A DNA stretch of 64,000 bases, from the NCBI GenBank assembly GCA_016787525.1, contig JAEUUP010000072.1:1-64000 (forward strand), written 5' to 3'. The DNA comes from Saprospiraceae bacterium. Lineage in GTDB: Bacteria > Bacteroidota > Bacteroidia > Chitinophagales > Saprospiraceae. Below the pieces are notes generated by a model that worked only from the letters and a program-made list of their open reading frames with translations, did not search any database and had not been told where the DNA came from. Both the position numbers and the translations under genes were made by a program. Within the stretch, counting starts at the first letter, position 1; every line of letters starts with the position of its first letter. Below, piece after piece: positions 35,885 to 45,037 of this stretch.

Positions 35885-36013
35885 TTAGAAAAATAACAAT
35901 TTTAGAGCAGATCCGATGAAAATAGCGAGGAAAATAATGATACCTATCATTTCAATCAACCGTTCTTTAGCTGTTAAACCAAATGGATTTTTATCGTTTT
36001 CTTGTTCTTGCAT
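35885..36013 (-). CDS. 42-aa single-helix membrane protein
   Basis: A short frame from ATG 36011-36013 to TAA 35885-35887: MQEQENDKNPFGLTAKERL, then a hydrophobic helix IGIIIFLAIFIGSALKLLFF. Polar N-terminus plus one helix gives a clean membrane-protein layout. It starts 160 bp upstream of the Wzy-like gene on the same strand, so it may be part of the polysaccharide operon. No family recognised. Confidence 0.6.
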   Translation of the reverse strand: MQEQENDKNPFGLTAKERLIEMIGIIIFLAIFIGSALKLLFF

Positions 36014-36235
36014 TTTCTATATGTTTTAAGTTGAACCGAAGGCATAGTAGTTAATAAAAATCGATCTTTACAATTTTTGTGATGGTCACACCAACAGATT
36101 AAGTTTTTAAAATTTATAATTTTTTTTGGAGGCAAAAAGAAAGAGAGATACCCCTCAGTATTTCGACCACATAAAATGTCAGATAACCATAAAATATACT
36201 TACTATGCCTTTGGTTTTCAAATGATTAGCAAAAG

Positions 36236-37078
36236 TTAATGGCTGAATACCTTTTTTGCAGCTCTCAATAAAAGTGGCGGTGTCAAGTCTTTAATCAATT
36301 CTTTTGCCCCTTGTTTTTTATTGAACTTCACCATTTCTGTATCTATTTCATCGCCTTTGCGTGCTTTAAAAAGCGTTGTATGTTCTTCCAGTCCTGTATT
36401 GATTTCATTCGCTGGACGACCATTCGTATAATAGTACAATGCAATAGATTTTCGACTTCTATCAGGCGGACAAGTCAATGGATTGGGCAAACCATGATAA
36501 CTGAAATCCGTAGTCGAAAACATTGCCAAAGTATTAAATTTTGGACTTACTTTTCTAACACAATGTGTCATTTCTTTGTCCCATAATTCAAAGTGACCAC
36601 CATATTCGTCTTTCCAATCCTTATTCAGATAGACCAAAACATTCAATCGGCGATCCAATTTAGTCAAGCGGTGTTTATTGAAATCTGCATGGATTTTTAA
36701 AAAACCACCAGGTTTAGTTTGATGATAGCCAGCACCTTCAAAATAAGGATCGGGCATCAAGACTTCTTCAATACCAGTCAATTCCTGCAAAAACTGTAGA
36801 AAAGGTTCAGAATTTAAGAAATGGACAAAAGCCTTTGTCTTTGAACCAAATCTTGTCTCGCCTTTTGAAGCCAATTTGACCTCGTTGGGTGTATCGTACT
36901 TCAGAGTTTCACCATTGTCGAGGTCATCAAATTCTGCCAAAACCTCATCTAACATTTGAGGATTAAAAAAATTCTCAAAATGAATGTTGGGAAATGGCGT
37001 ATTTTCTTGATAAATTTCTTTGTAGCGTTCTGCTAATACTTGCAAATCACTCGCTAAATCGGCATTAATAAAGTTCAT
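36236..37078 (-). CDS. 2OG-Fe(II) oxygenase
   Basis: 280 aa from ATG 37076-37078 (MNFINADLASDLQV). The double-stranded beta-helix shows the iron ligands HxD in KIHADFNKH, the distal His in SYHGLPNP, and the 2-oxoglutarate arginine in SRKSIALYYYT. Similar to prolyl-4-hydroxylase-like enzymes found in polysaccharide clusters. It may modify a sugar or a protein; substrate unknown. A CCCCTCAGTA copy lies just past the stop at 36151. Confidence 0.85.
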   Translation of the reverse strand: MNFINADLASDLQVLAERYKEIYQENTPFPNIHFENFFNPQMLDEVLAEFDDLDNGETLKYDTPNEVKLASKGETRFGSKTKAFVHFLNSEPFLQFLQELTGIEEVLMPDPYFEGAGYHQTKPGGFLKIHADFNKHRLTKLDRRLNVLVYLNKDWKDEYGGHFELWDKEMTHCVRKVSPKFNTLAMFSTTDFSYHGLPNPLTCPPDRSRKSIALYYYTNGRPANEINTGLEEHTTLFKARKGDEIDTEMVKFNKKQGAKELIKDLTPPLLLRAAKKVFSH

Positions 37079-37268
37079 AATCGTTTGTTTTAGACTGTAA
37101 TAAAATAATGGTTTGTGGAATATGTTTGTAAACTTTTCAAATGGAACTTGTTTCATTTGAAAACTATATTGTCGAGCTTAACTACTTGATTTATAAATAG
37201 TTGGAAACCACCTTGTGTGTTAGAACTATCGAAGAATGGCTCTAAACTTGATTTTAAATCTAATAAAT

Positions 37269-37946
37269 TTACATGCCAACGCTACTCAATACCCCCTCAG
37301 TATTAAGGCTTTTAGCGGCAATAGATTTTGATGTTTTTATCCATTTTTGAACTTTAAAATCATAATATTTGACAATACGTGCTGGGTTTCCAACAACAAC
37401 GGAGTAGGGTGGAACATCGCGTGTGACCACACTGCCAGCACCCACCACTGCATTTCGACCAATACGAACCCCCGGTGTCACTATCACACCTGCACCCATC
37501 CAAACACCATCTTCGACCACGATTTCTTTGACATTAAAACCTTGGTCAACAATGGGTTTTGATGGATCTTCGTAATCGTGATTCAGACCACTCATCACCA
37601 CATTTTGCGCTAAAAGAATATTGTTTCCAAACTTAATAGGTCCTGTTACCTTTGACCCACACCCGATTAGCACTTTTTGACCCATCACGACATCCCCACA
37701 TGCATTGGCAATTAATGTAAAATCTTCAATGATGGAATAATCTCCAACTTCAAATTTTTTGTAGGGAAATATGTCCAAACGAGCTGAGCGACGGATAATA
37801 GCTTTACGGCTCACCTTATTTACAAACGGATTAACAATATGGCGTATCCACCAACGCGGGCGATATTGATGTGGGGCTTGCAAAAGCCACTGCGCGAGTG
37901 ATTTCAATTTTGGACTTGCCTTTATTCTTTCTTTTAAACTTGACAT
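37269..37946 (-). CDS. Hexapeptide-repeat acyltransferase
   Basis: 225 aa. Left-handed beta-helix with acetyltransferase signatures: LIGCGSKVTGPIKFGNNILL, EDGVWMGAGVIVTPGVRIG, and NAVVGAGSVVTRDVPPYSV followed by VVGNPARIVKYY. It likely O-acetylates a sugar of the surface polysaccharide. The word copy at 37293 encodes NTEGVLSS just before the stop, so the copy lies in a dispensable tail. Confidence 0.87.
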   Translation of the reverse strand: MSSLKERIKASPKLKSLAQWLLQAPHQYRPRWWIRHIVNPFVNKVSRKAIIRRSARLDIFPYKKFEVGDYSIIEDFTLIANACGDVVMGQKVLIGCGSKVTGPIKFGNNILLAQNVVMSGLNHDYEDPSKPIVDQGFNVKEIVVEDGVWMGAGVIVTPGVRIGRNAVVGAGSVVTRDVPPYSVVVGNPARIVKYYDFKVQKWIKTSKSIAAKSLNTEGVLSSVGM

Positions 37947-38006
37947 TTTTACTATTTAAGCTGTTCAGAAAAAAGTACAACAAAATCTTGGTGTACTGAG
38001 GGGTGT

Positions 38007-39257
38007 TTACACCAATACTTCCTTTTTCGGTTTTTTCTTCTCTAAATGCGCATCAACAATTTCCCAAAACTCACGCACACGGTCGCCCCAGGTATTAGAC
38101 TCGCCAATCGCCATACGTTGACGTACTTTGTATTCAGGATAATCGTCTATTGCTTCATCTATTAGTTGAACAAAATGGTCATGACTGTCTGCAATTCTGA
38201 TATGTGGTTGAAAACTGCGAATATCATCGCTGAAACTTGTCGCAATAGCCGATTTCCCAGCCGCTAAATACTCATTAATTTTAAGTGGATACACTGAGCG
38301 CGACATTTTATTCAGTAACGAAGGCAAAATTGCCACGTCCATGAATTTCAAATAATTCGCTACTTCATAGATGCTTTTTGCACCCGTGAGAATCACATTA
38401 GGCATTTTATCCAACCCCTCTGTATAAACTTCGGGCGAATTAATCGGGCCCACTAAGAGCAAAGTCTTATCGGGATGACCCTCTGCCAAACGACGCATGA
38501 GCTGATAATCGAGCCTAACATTGTCCAAGTTACCTGTGAAACCGATGATTTTTGTCTTAATATCCTTGATTTCGGCAGGTCTTTCAATGTCATTTCGGTA
38601 GTACAGATTTTTGAAAATTGAAATATCAACTGCATTGTGCATAATCTGTGTTTCTGGCTGGAACTGCTTATAAAAGCGACACAAATTAGTCGAAGTCACC
38701 AGTGTTAAGTCAGACTCGCGAGCGGCTTGTTCTTCAAGACGGACACCATGTTTTGCCACATAAGCCTCAGTCGAGATGTCGTCAATACATTGATAAATAT
38801 TCAAAGCAGCACCCATTTCCTTTGGTAAAACTGGAATAAAAAATGGGTCGTAGCAAGTCATGTAGATATAGTCCTTGATGTTGTAGTCAGCAATTACTTT
38901 TTTGACCGTTCGCAACATCACTCTTTTATTGTATTGATACAGTGTCTCATATATCGAATTATTGGATAAAAAGTTGATTGGAATAGTTGGTGGCGGCGTT
39001 GCAACCACAAAATTCTCAGGTATTTCTTTCAGTTTTTCGTAATAAACGCCCCCCCTCAGTATCGTTGGTAAACGTTCACGCAATTTTTTATTTGTCCGCA
39101 AATCCCAAATATCTTTGACTGAATAAGGGTGATTGATATAAAATACCCGATGCGTTTTTGCCATTTCTTTGGCAAAACTCAAAGACACTGACGAAAAGGC
39201 ATTGTCAGACCTAAAAAGTGTATTGATGATTATGTCGTACTTTTTTCTCATAGACAA
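38007..39257 (-). CDS. Glycosyltransferase (GT4-like)
   Basis: 416 aa GT-B fold enzyme. N-terminal domain starts KKYDIIINTLFRSDNAFSS; the nucleotide-binding domain has IIGFTGNLDNVRLDYQLM, LLLVGPINSPE, and DVAILPSLLNKMSRSVYPLK then KINEYLAAGKSAIAT (E-containing donor loop). Adds a sugar during polysaccharide repeat synthesis. The word copy at 39052 encodes TILRGGVYY and a one-mismatch copy at 38415 encodes YTEGLDK. Starts 4 bp after the flippase stop: same operon. Confidence 0.87.
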   Translation of the reverse strand: MSMRKKYDIIINTLFRSDNAFSSVSLSFAKEMAKTHRVFYINHPYSVKDIWDLRTNKKLRERLPTILRGGVYYEKLKEIPENFVVATPPPTIPINFLSNNSIYETLYQYNKRVMLRTVKKVIADYNIKDYIYMTCYDPFFIPVLPKEMGAALNIYQCIDDISTEAYVAKHGVRLEEQAARESDLTLVTSTNLCRFYKQFQPETQIMHNAVDISIFKNLYYRNDIERPAEIKDIKTKIIGFTGNLDNVRLDYQLMRRLAEGHPDKTLLLVGPINSPEVYTEGLDKMPNVILTGAKSIYEVANYLKFMDVAILPSLLNKMSRSVYPLKINEYLAAGKSAIATSFSDDIRSFQPHIRIADSHDHFVQLIDEAIDDYPEYKVRQRMAIGESNTWGDRVREFWEIVDAHLEKKKPKKEVLV

Positions 39258-39261
39258 CAGG

Positions 39262-40596
39262 TTAGAGATTTTTAAGTTTTGGTTGTAATAGTTGTTTGCC
39301 TTTCTGCCAAAATTCTTTGTAAAAAGACATCATATAATGAAATACATTCAAAATCTGGACATTGAAAAGTCGGTGCAATACACTTTGCATGATGACAAAC
39401 ATAATAGTCATGGCAACCAACGAACCATAAGCTGCGCCATAAAGACCAAACCAATTGATAAAGAAATAATTGCAAGTCAAATTCATCGCAGCACCCAAAG
39501 TTGTGATATAAAAATTGAGCTTGGGTTTGCCGACAGAGTCTAAAATGGTCCCAAATTGCATTGCAAAAGCCATGAAAATGCCATAAAAAATGGTCAAACG
39601 TAAGATAGGTGTAGAGCTGGCGTATTTTTCTGAGCCAATTATCCAAACGATAACATCTGCGAACAAGAGAATGAAAATGACCACAGGAACAATGAGAGCC
39701 ATCAAAACGCCAACTGATTTTTCATATAAATATTTTGCGCCTTCTACCCCCTCAGTATTGGTGCGTCGTGCTGACTGCGGAAATAAAATAGCGGCTAAAG
39801 TTGTCGTTGGTACTTCTGCTAAATTATTGATTTTGATACTCAAATCGTAAGTTGACAGCGTACCAAGCAAAAGTTTCCCCAACATCATTTTGTCCACATT
39901 TTTGTAAGCCATTGTCGAAAGGTTAGTGCCAAATGTGTATTTTCCGTAGTGTAGCAACTTCTTAACCCAAGTCCAATCTAAATCTGCTTTCAAACTAAAA
40001 TACTTTTTAGCAAAACCATAAGCAACTATTGCAGCTGGAATTGCTGCTAAAAGCTGGACGAAAGCTAGATTTGTAAGCGAAAAATTGTTTTCTGACACTA
40101 AAGTGTATAAAATATAGAAAAACAAAGAGCCATTTCTGACAAATGAAGACCAAAACAGACCCTTAAAATCCATATTGGCTTGTTGTATAAAATTGAATTG
40201 ATAGAGGGCGGACAATACAAAAGTTGTCGCAGCATAAATAGATAACAAAACGGTCAATTCTGAACTCTGATAAAAAGAACCGACCAAACTACTACACAAC
40301 AACAACATTAAAACAACTAAAACTGAGAGCGATAAATTTAAAAAAAGTGACGCTTTATTGATTTTTGCATGTTCATACTGAGGGGTCTGATTGAGATAAG
40401 TCATCAACCCATTTTGTAGCAAACCTGTTCGTCCGACCTCAATAAAAGCCGTGATGGTCATGTAAATGACCCAAACAGAGCAGGATTCTTTATCTAAAAC
40501 ACGCCATAAAATAATGACTGACCCCAAGTTGAACACCATTTGGGTCAATTGATTGAGCAATGAATAGAATCCTGATTTTAGCCAGTAGTTTTTCAT
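39262..40596 (-). CDS. Oligosaccharide flippase (Wzx-like)
   Basis: 444 aa with 12-14 membrane helices of the polysaccharide-export MATE-like superfamily (GSVIILWRVLDKES, YGKYTFGTNLSTMAYKNVDK, GYLVAMTIMFV-like C-terminal helices). Moves lipid-linked repeat units across the inner membrane. Word copies at 39748 (NTEGVEGAKY, in the loop before a helix) and 40376 (TPQYEHAK). Confidence 0.87.
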   Translation of the reverse strand: MKNYWLKSGFYSLLNQLTQMVFNLGSVIILWRVLDKESCSVWVIYMTITAFIEVGRTGLLQNGLMTYLNQTPQYEHAKINKASLFLNLSLSVLVVLMLLLCSSLVGSFYQSSELTVLLSIYAATTFVLSALYQFNFIQQANMDFKGLFWSSFVRNGSLFFYILYTLVSENNFSLTNLAFVQLLAAIPAAIVAYGFAKKYFSLKADLDWTWVKKLLHYGKYTFGTNLSTMAYKNVDKMMLGKLLLGTLSTYDLSIKINNLAEVPTTTLAAILFPQSARRTNTEGVEGAKYLYEKSVGVLMALIVPVVIFILLFADVIVWIIGSEKYASSTPILRLTIFYGIFMAFAMQFGTILDSVGKPKLNFYITTLGAAMNLTCNYFFINWFGLYGAAYGSLVAMTIMFVIMQSVLHRLFNVQILNVFHYMMSFYKEFWQKGKQLLQPKLKNL

Positions 40597-40692
40597 AGTT
40601 ATTGTATCACCAAGTCAATATGTCTTTGTTAAAAGTCATGAATGAATTACGCCTAAAAATAATGGCGATTCATTATGACAGATAAAGGACAT

Positions 40693-42903
40693 TTAGTTTA
40701 AGTTTTTCAAGTCTGCTTTATTCAATACGCCTCCTAATACTTTGTTTTTCAAAGATTTAAGCCAAACGATGCTGTTTTCATCTTTGCTATTCATACTCGA
40801 AGTGGCATCAAAAAGAGGAATCACTTTATCCACATAATCAACTAATTCGAGTGCATCCGAATATTTATTCATAGCTGCAGCTTCGAGGAAAATATAGTCG
40901 TAGCGCGTGCCTAAATCTTCGATTTTCTTTTTGAAATCAACACCCGACAACAACTCAGACGGGGAATTGTGTCCGCCTTTGTTTCCAATAATATCTACTG
41001 AGGGGATATTGATTGTAAAACCCAAAGAAGTTGTATTGGTCTGGAACTCTGTTGTCGCAATATTATTTTCAAGGTTTTTGACCGAAAGGTTTGAGAGTGT
41101 ATTGTTTTTGAAATTTGTATCAATAATCAATACTTTTTTATGTTTCAAAGTGAAAGAGTAGGCGAGGGCTGCAATCAAAAACGACTTCCCTTCTTGATCT
41201 TTTAGAGAAGTGACTAAAAATGATTTTGCACCCGAAGCCTCAATGTCGTGCCTAATTTTCCGTAAAGATTCTTTAAAAAATTCGACCTCTTTATTATTGG
41301 TTGCATCATTGAAAAAATGGTCAAAATTGTTCCATTTTTTGACACTTAATTTATTCAAAGCTGCCAAAAGTGGCAAACCAACTTGTTTGTCGTATTGAAA
41401 AATAGAACTCAAGGACTTATCGAAATAGGTCAAAACAAATAAAAAGATTGTCGCAACTGTACCAGCACCCACGCCTGCAAAAGCAGACAACAATGCTCTT
41501 TTCGACGATTCAGGTTTATACGGATAAATCGGTGGGTCAATGACACGCACAGGTTGCTCTTGCTCACCCGATTGCTGAATCACATCGGCTTGGTTTTGTT
41601 TGTCTATGGCATATTTATATTCTGCTTCTGCTGTTTCAATTTGTTTACTCAATTTATTCCAAATCGCATTATTGCCAACAAGCTGCGTTTTTTGGCGATA
41701 AAGTTCAGAAATACGATTGTTGAGCGATTTTACTTGCTGTTCCGAAGCTTCCAAATCGCTTTGAGCATCAACATATTTTGTAAATAATTCATTTTGTTTG
41801 GCTAATGTTGGGTTGGTATTATCGTTGCGGGTTGTATTTGCTAATTTTTGCACCACCAATACCTTTTGATCTTTAAGTTGGTTGATTCGGCGTTGTAAAT
41901 TGGCATCTTTTGCACCCGTTTCAACCCATTTATCGTTGAGAGAAGCGATTTCTTTGTCAATTTTGGTGATTTCGCTGTTACTTTCCATTTTCACAGAGTA
42001 GTCACCTTTGTACACATCTTTATATTTCTCAAATTGAGCTGCATAAACATCATACGATTTTTGATAACCGCGTCTGTCTTTTTCAACCGCATCTCGTGAG
42101 GTTTCCAACTCTTTAATCTGCGCTACAATCGCTTGTGCCTGTTCCATCGGTGCAACCAAACCATTATTACGAGCATAAGCTACTTGCTCATTGTTGAGTT
42201 TGTCTAAAACCGCTTTTTTCTCTTCCACTAAATGGTGATAAAATTTATAAGCTTTGTTCTCAAAAGTATCTTTTCGTAGATAAAATGAGTTCATGAACTC
42301 ATCTACAAAGTTTTTAGTGACAAAATAAGCCAATTCGGGTTTTTCTGCTTCGTATTCTATGCGCATATATTGCGATTTGTCCACACGTTTGATGTTGATT
42401 TTTTCACGTATGGTTTCATAATCGTAACCCATTGCTTTTTCAAGAGAACGAGCCACATAAACATGTTCGCGGTCAGTCTCTAAAATACCTATAGAATCGG
42501 GGCGACTTGTCAGCGCCTCCAAATATTTTTCAATAAGGTCTTGTGAAATGCCACTTTTTTCACCCAATTTCAATTTTCTAAATACAGTTGTGCTATCTGT
42601 TGCACGTAAGTCGTGCAGAATCAACTTTTTAGTCAAAGCATTGATGGCTGGTCGCCCTTTCATCAACTCAACGAGGTTAGCAAATTTACTCTCAATTTCA
42701 AATTCTTGAATGAATGGGTTAGCTTCACCTACAGCGCGGACACTTTTATAGTCAATCAGCCCCGTTTCAATAACCGACGAAGATTTATAGTTTCTAGGTA
42801 GCGTGCCAACGACTACAGCTGTAGCTGCTGAAGCTGCAATGACAACTGCCAATAATAACCATTTCCTTTTAGAAAGGATAAAAAAGAAATACCTTAGTTC
42901 CAT
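40693..42903 (-). CDS. Wzc/GumC-like chain-length protein with degenerate BY-kinase domain
   Basis: 736 aa from ATG 42901-42903 (MELRYFFFILSKRKWLL). Wzz-type N-terminal helix (~15-35), long periplasmic coiled coil, second helix near LLSAFAGVGAGTVATIFLFV, then a C-terminal P-loop domain. The P-loop reads TSLKDQEGKSF rather than the usual GEGKS form, Walker A' is VLIIDTNFKNN, and the C-terminal tyrosine cluster of true Wzc kinases is missing (ends KADLKNLN). So it may set chain length without autokinase control. The word copy at 40996 encodes IPSVDIIG. Confidence 0.85.
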   Translation of the reverse strand: MELRYFFFILSKRKWLLLAVVIAASAATAVVVGTLPRNYKSSSVIETGLIDYKSVRAVGEANPFIQEFEIESKFANLVELMKGRPAINALTKKLILHDLRATDSTTVFRKLKLGEKSGISQDLIEKYLEALTSRPDSIGILETDREHVYVARSLEKAMGYDYETIREKINIKRVDKSQYMRIEYEAEKPELAYFVTKNFVDEFMNSFYLRKDTFENKAYKFYHHLVEEKKAVLDKLNNEQVAYARNNGLVAPMEQAQAIVAQIKELETSRDAVEKDRRGYQKSYDVYAAQFEKYKDVYKGDYSVKMESNSEITKIDKEIASLNDKWVETGAKDANLQRRINQLKDQKVLVVQKLANTTRNDNTNPTLAKQNELFTKYVDAQSDLEASEQQVKSLNNRISELYRQKTQLVGNNAIWNKLSKQIETAEAEYKYAIDKQNQADVIQQSGEQEQPVRVIDPPIYPYKPESSKRALLSAFAGVGAGTVATIFLFVLTYFDKSLSSIFQYDKQVGLPLLAALNKLSVKKWNNFDHFFNDATNNKEVEFFKESLRKIRHDIEASGAKSFLVTSLKDQEGKSFLIAALAYSFTLKHKKVLIIDTNFKNNTLSNLSVKNLENNIATTEFQTNTTSLGFTINIPSVDIIGNKGGHNSPSELLSGVDFKKKIEDLGTRYDYIFLEAAAMNKYSDALELVDYVDKVIPLFDATSSMNSKDENSIVWLKSLKNKVLGGVLNKADLKNLN

Positions 42904-43074
42904 GTGCGAATTATTAGTTTTCTCAATACTCTTTGACTTGCAGGCTTCAAATTGCCGTATGTTCAATAACTGTTTGATTTTTCAACGTATAGGTTTTTGG
43001 TGGTTTTGAACGAATGAGACATCTCTGTCTGATGGAGGTTAGGCAATAAGTGTACCCTTTTTGATTCCATTTGG

Positions 43075-43106
43075 CAAAGTTACGTATTAATTATAAAAGA
43101 AGTCAA
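43075..43106 (-). promoter_or_regulatory. Promoter of the polysaccharide operon
   Basis: On the minus strand TTG (43106-43104) is followed after 21 bp by TAACTTTG (43082-43075), a full Bacteroidota promoter match, 172 bp before the Wzc start codon. Confidence 0.5.
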
Positions 43107-43140
43107 ATGATTGAATTTCAACAATTTGACTTCTTTATAA
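43091..43140. terminator. Hairpin overlapping the operon promoter
   Basis: Arms TTATAAAAGAAGTCAAAT (43091-43108) and its near-complement (43124-43140) form a 17-bp stem with one bulge; T-rich on the minus strand. It may end read-through from rimO, or act as an operator, because the -33 box lies in one arm. Confidence 0.5.
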
Positions 43141-43404
43141 TATTTTAGAAACTACTTATTTTTTAAAAATCAAATAAAATAATTAAAAACTTATTAGTTT
43201 TTGAAAAACAAGAAAGTACAATAAGCATAAATAAATATCTGATAAGTTACCCCCTCAGTAAAACATCATAAAAAATCAGTTTTGAATAAAAAAAATATCA
43301 ACTTTACCACAAAGAGTTAGTGATTTCGATTAGGAAACGGTCGCAAAAAACGGGTAAGCGGCACTGTTGAATTGTTGAAAGGATAGAGATGATTATAAAA
43401 AATA

Positions 43405-43442
43405 TCCCTCAGTATGCGGCAAACACAACCGATACTGAGGGG
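43405..43442. repeat. Head-to-head inverted pair of the dispersed word
   Basis: TCCCTCAGTA (43405-43414, one mismatch) and TACTGAGGGG (43433-43442) face each other across 18 bp and can form a hairpin (CCCTCAGTAT with ATACTGAGGG). It lies 15 bp past the rimO stop. Paired uptake sequences acting as terminators are well known in Haemophilus and Neisseria. Confidence 0.8.
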
Positions 43443-43456
43443 CTATTGAGATAAAG

Positions 43457-44764
43457 TTAAACCAATTCGCCGAACAAATCGAACTCAGCAGCACTTGTGA
43501 TTTTGACATTTGCGAAATCGCCGATACGCACATAATTCTTTTTTGCTTTCACCAATACTTCATTGTCAACTTCGGGCGAATCATGCTCCGTTCGTCCTAT
43601 AAAATAATCACCTTCTTTTCTATCAAAAAGAACCCGCAGAGTTTGTCCAACTTTTTCCTCGTTTTTTTCTAAAGAAATATCTTGCTGAATGTCCATCAAT
43701 CGTTGCGCACGCTCTGCTTTTACTGAGGGGTCTATATCATCTTCAAACTCATGTGCTGAAGTATCTTCTTCATGCGAATATTGGAAAACACCAACACGCT
43801 CGAACTTCATGTCTTCAACAAAACGACACAAATCTTCAAATTCTTCCTCTGTTTCGCCCGGAAAACCGACGAGCATAGTTGTCCGAATCGCAATATTAGG
43901 CACTTTTTGGCGTGCTAATGCTATCAATTCCCTCGTTTCAGCTTGCGTGATTTGGCGGCGCATACGTGCTAAAACGCCATCGTTGGCGTGTTGCAAAGGC
44001 ATATCAAGATACTTACAAACCTTAGGCAAACGTGCCATCACATCAAATACTTCGGTTGGAAATTTGGACGGATAGGCATAGTGTAAACGAATCCATTCGA
44101 TGCCTTCGATTTCGTGCAGAGCCTCTAAAAGTGCGCCTAACTCGCGTTTTTTATACAAATCTAAGCCATAATAGGTTAATTCTTGGGCAATCAGCATGAT
44201 TTCCTTAACACCTTGTCGAGCCAGATTTTTGGCTTCATGCACCAACTCTTCAATCGGACGCGAGATGTGTTTGCCACGCATCAAAGGAATGGCACAAAAC
44301 GAACAAGTCCGATTGCAACCTTCCGAAATTTTGAGGTAAGCGTAGTGACTTGGTGTCGAGATCAAGCGTTCGCCGATGAGCTCGTGTTGATAGTTTGCAT
44401 TCAATTTGGCTAGTAGTTGAGGCATTTCAAAAGTGCCAAAAAAAGCATCTACTTCTGGAATTTCCTCTTCCAAATTGTCTTTATAGCGTTGCGATAAGCA
44501 GCCAGTGACGTAGAGTTTGTCTATCTCACCTTGCGATTTCAAGTCTGCATATTCCAAAATAGTGTCAATTGACTCTTGCTTAGCCAAATCAATGAAGCCA
44601 CAAGTGTTAACAATGATGACATTGGCTTTACGGTCGCTGTCGTGTTTGACATCGAAGTCGTTGGCTTTGAGTTGCGTCATCAGATTCTCCGAATCTACCG
44701 TATTTTTTGAGCAACCGAGTGTGATGACGTTAACTTTGTTGCGTTTTAAGGTCTTTGTTTTCAA
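43457..44764 (-). CDS. rimO: Ribosomal protein S12 methylthiotransferase RimO
   Basis: 435 aa radical-SAM enzyme. N-terminal UPF0004 domain with cysteines in LGCSKNTVDSE, VNTCGFI and TGCLSQRY (first Fe-S cluster); radical-SAM motif EGCNRTCSFC (second cluster) near residue 150; C-terminal TRAM domain. The SKNTVDSE signature marks RimO rather than MiaB. It methylthiolates an aspartate of S12. The word copy at 43721 encodes DPSVKAER. Confidence 0.95.
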   Translation of the reverse strand: MKTKTLKRNKVNVITLGCSKNTVDSENLMTQLKANDFDVKHDSDRKANVIIVNTCGFIDLAKQESIDTILEYADLKSQGEIDKLYVTGCLSQRYKDNLEEEIPEVDAFFGTFEMPQLLAKLNANYQHELIGERLISTPSHYAYLKISEGCNRTCSFCAIPLMRGKHISRPIEELVHEAKNLARQGVKEIMLIAQELTYYGLDLYKKRELGALLEALHEIEGIEWIRLHYAYPSKFPTEVFDVMARLPKVCKYLDMPLQHANDGVLARMRRQITQAETRELIALARQKVPNIAIRTTMLVGFPGETEEEFEDLCRFVEDMKFERVGVFQYSHEEDTSAHEFEDDIDPSVKAERAQRLMDIQQDISLEKNEEKVGQTLRVLFDRKEGDYFIGRTEHDSPEVDNEVLVKAKKNYVRIGDFANVKITSAAEFDLFGELV

Positions 44765-44907
44765 ATCACTGATTTATGAACTGAATGATTGTATTTTACT
44801 GATGTGGTTTCACAAAATGAACCATGAGACTCAATGACTAATGACGGTGCACCCCTCAGTAATTTTTGTCTTTTAAAAAAAACGGTGCAAAGATAAGTTG
44901 TAGAAAT

Positions 44908-44949
44908 AAAAATAAGGATGAATCAATGTATTTGATTCATCCTTATTTT
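44908..44949 (-). terminator. Distal terminator of the subtilase gene
   Basis: AATAAGGATGAATCA pairs with TGATTCATCCTTATT; A- and T-runs flank both sides. Confidence 0.8.
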
Positions 44950-44972
44950 TAGGCGATTTACTGAGGGGAATA

Positions 44973-45019
44973 AAAAGCAAAAGGCAATCGAATCTTACTT
45001 TCGATTGCCTTTTGCTTTT
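44973..45019 (-). terminator. Proximal terminator of the subtilase gene
   Basis: AAAAGCAAAAGGCAATCGA (44973-44991) pairs perfectly with 45001-45019; T-rich tail on the minus strand, 18 bp after the subtilase stop. Confidence 0.85.
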
Positions 45020-45037
45020 CATTCCTTATTTATCAAA

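Larger units (their letters stand above)
42904..43456. other. 553-bp spacer between rimO and the polysaccharide operon
   Basis: Contains the promoter and hairpin listed separately, a CCCCTCAGTA copy (43251) and an inverted pair of words (43405-43442). No gene seen; AT-rich. Confidence 0.6.
44765..45037. other. 273-bp spacer with two terminators and two word copies
   Basis: Copies at 44852 (minus) and 44959 (plus); the second lies exactly between two strong hairpins. The part next to rimO has TGACTAATGACGG-type words. Confidence 0.6.
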
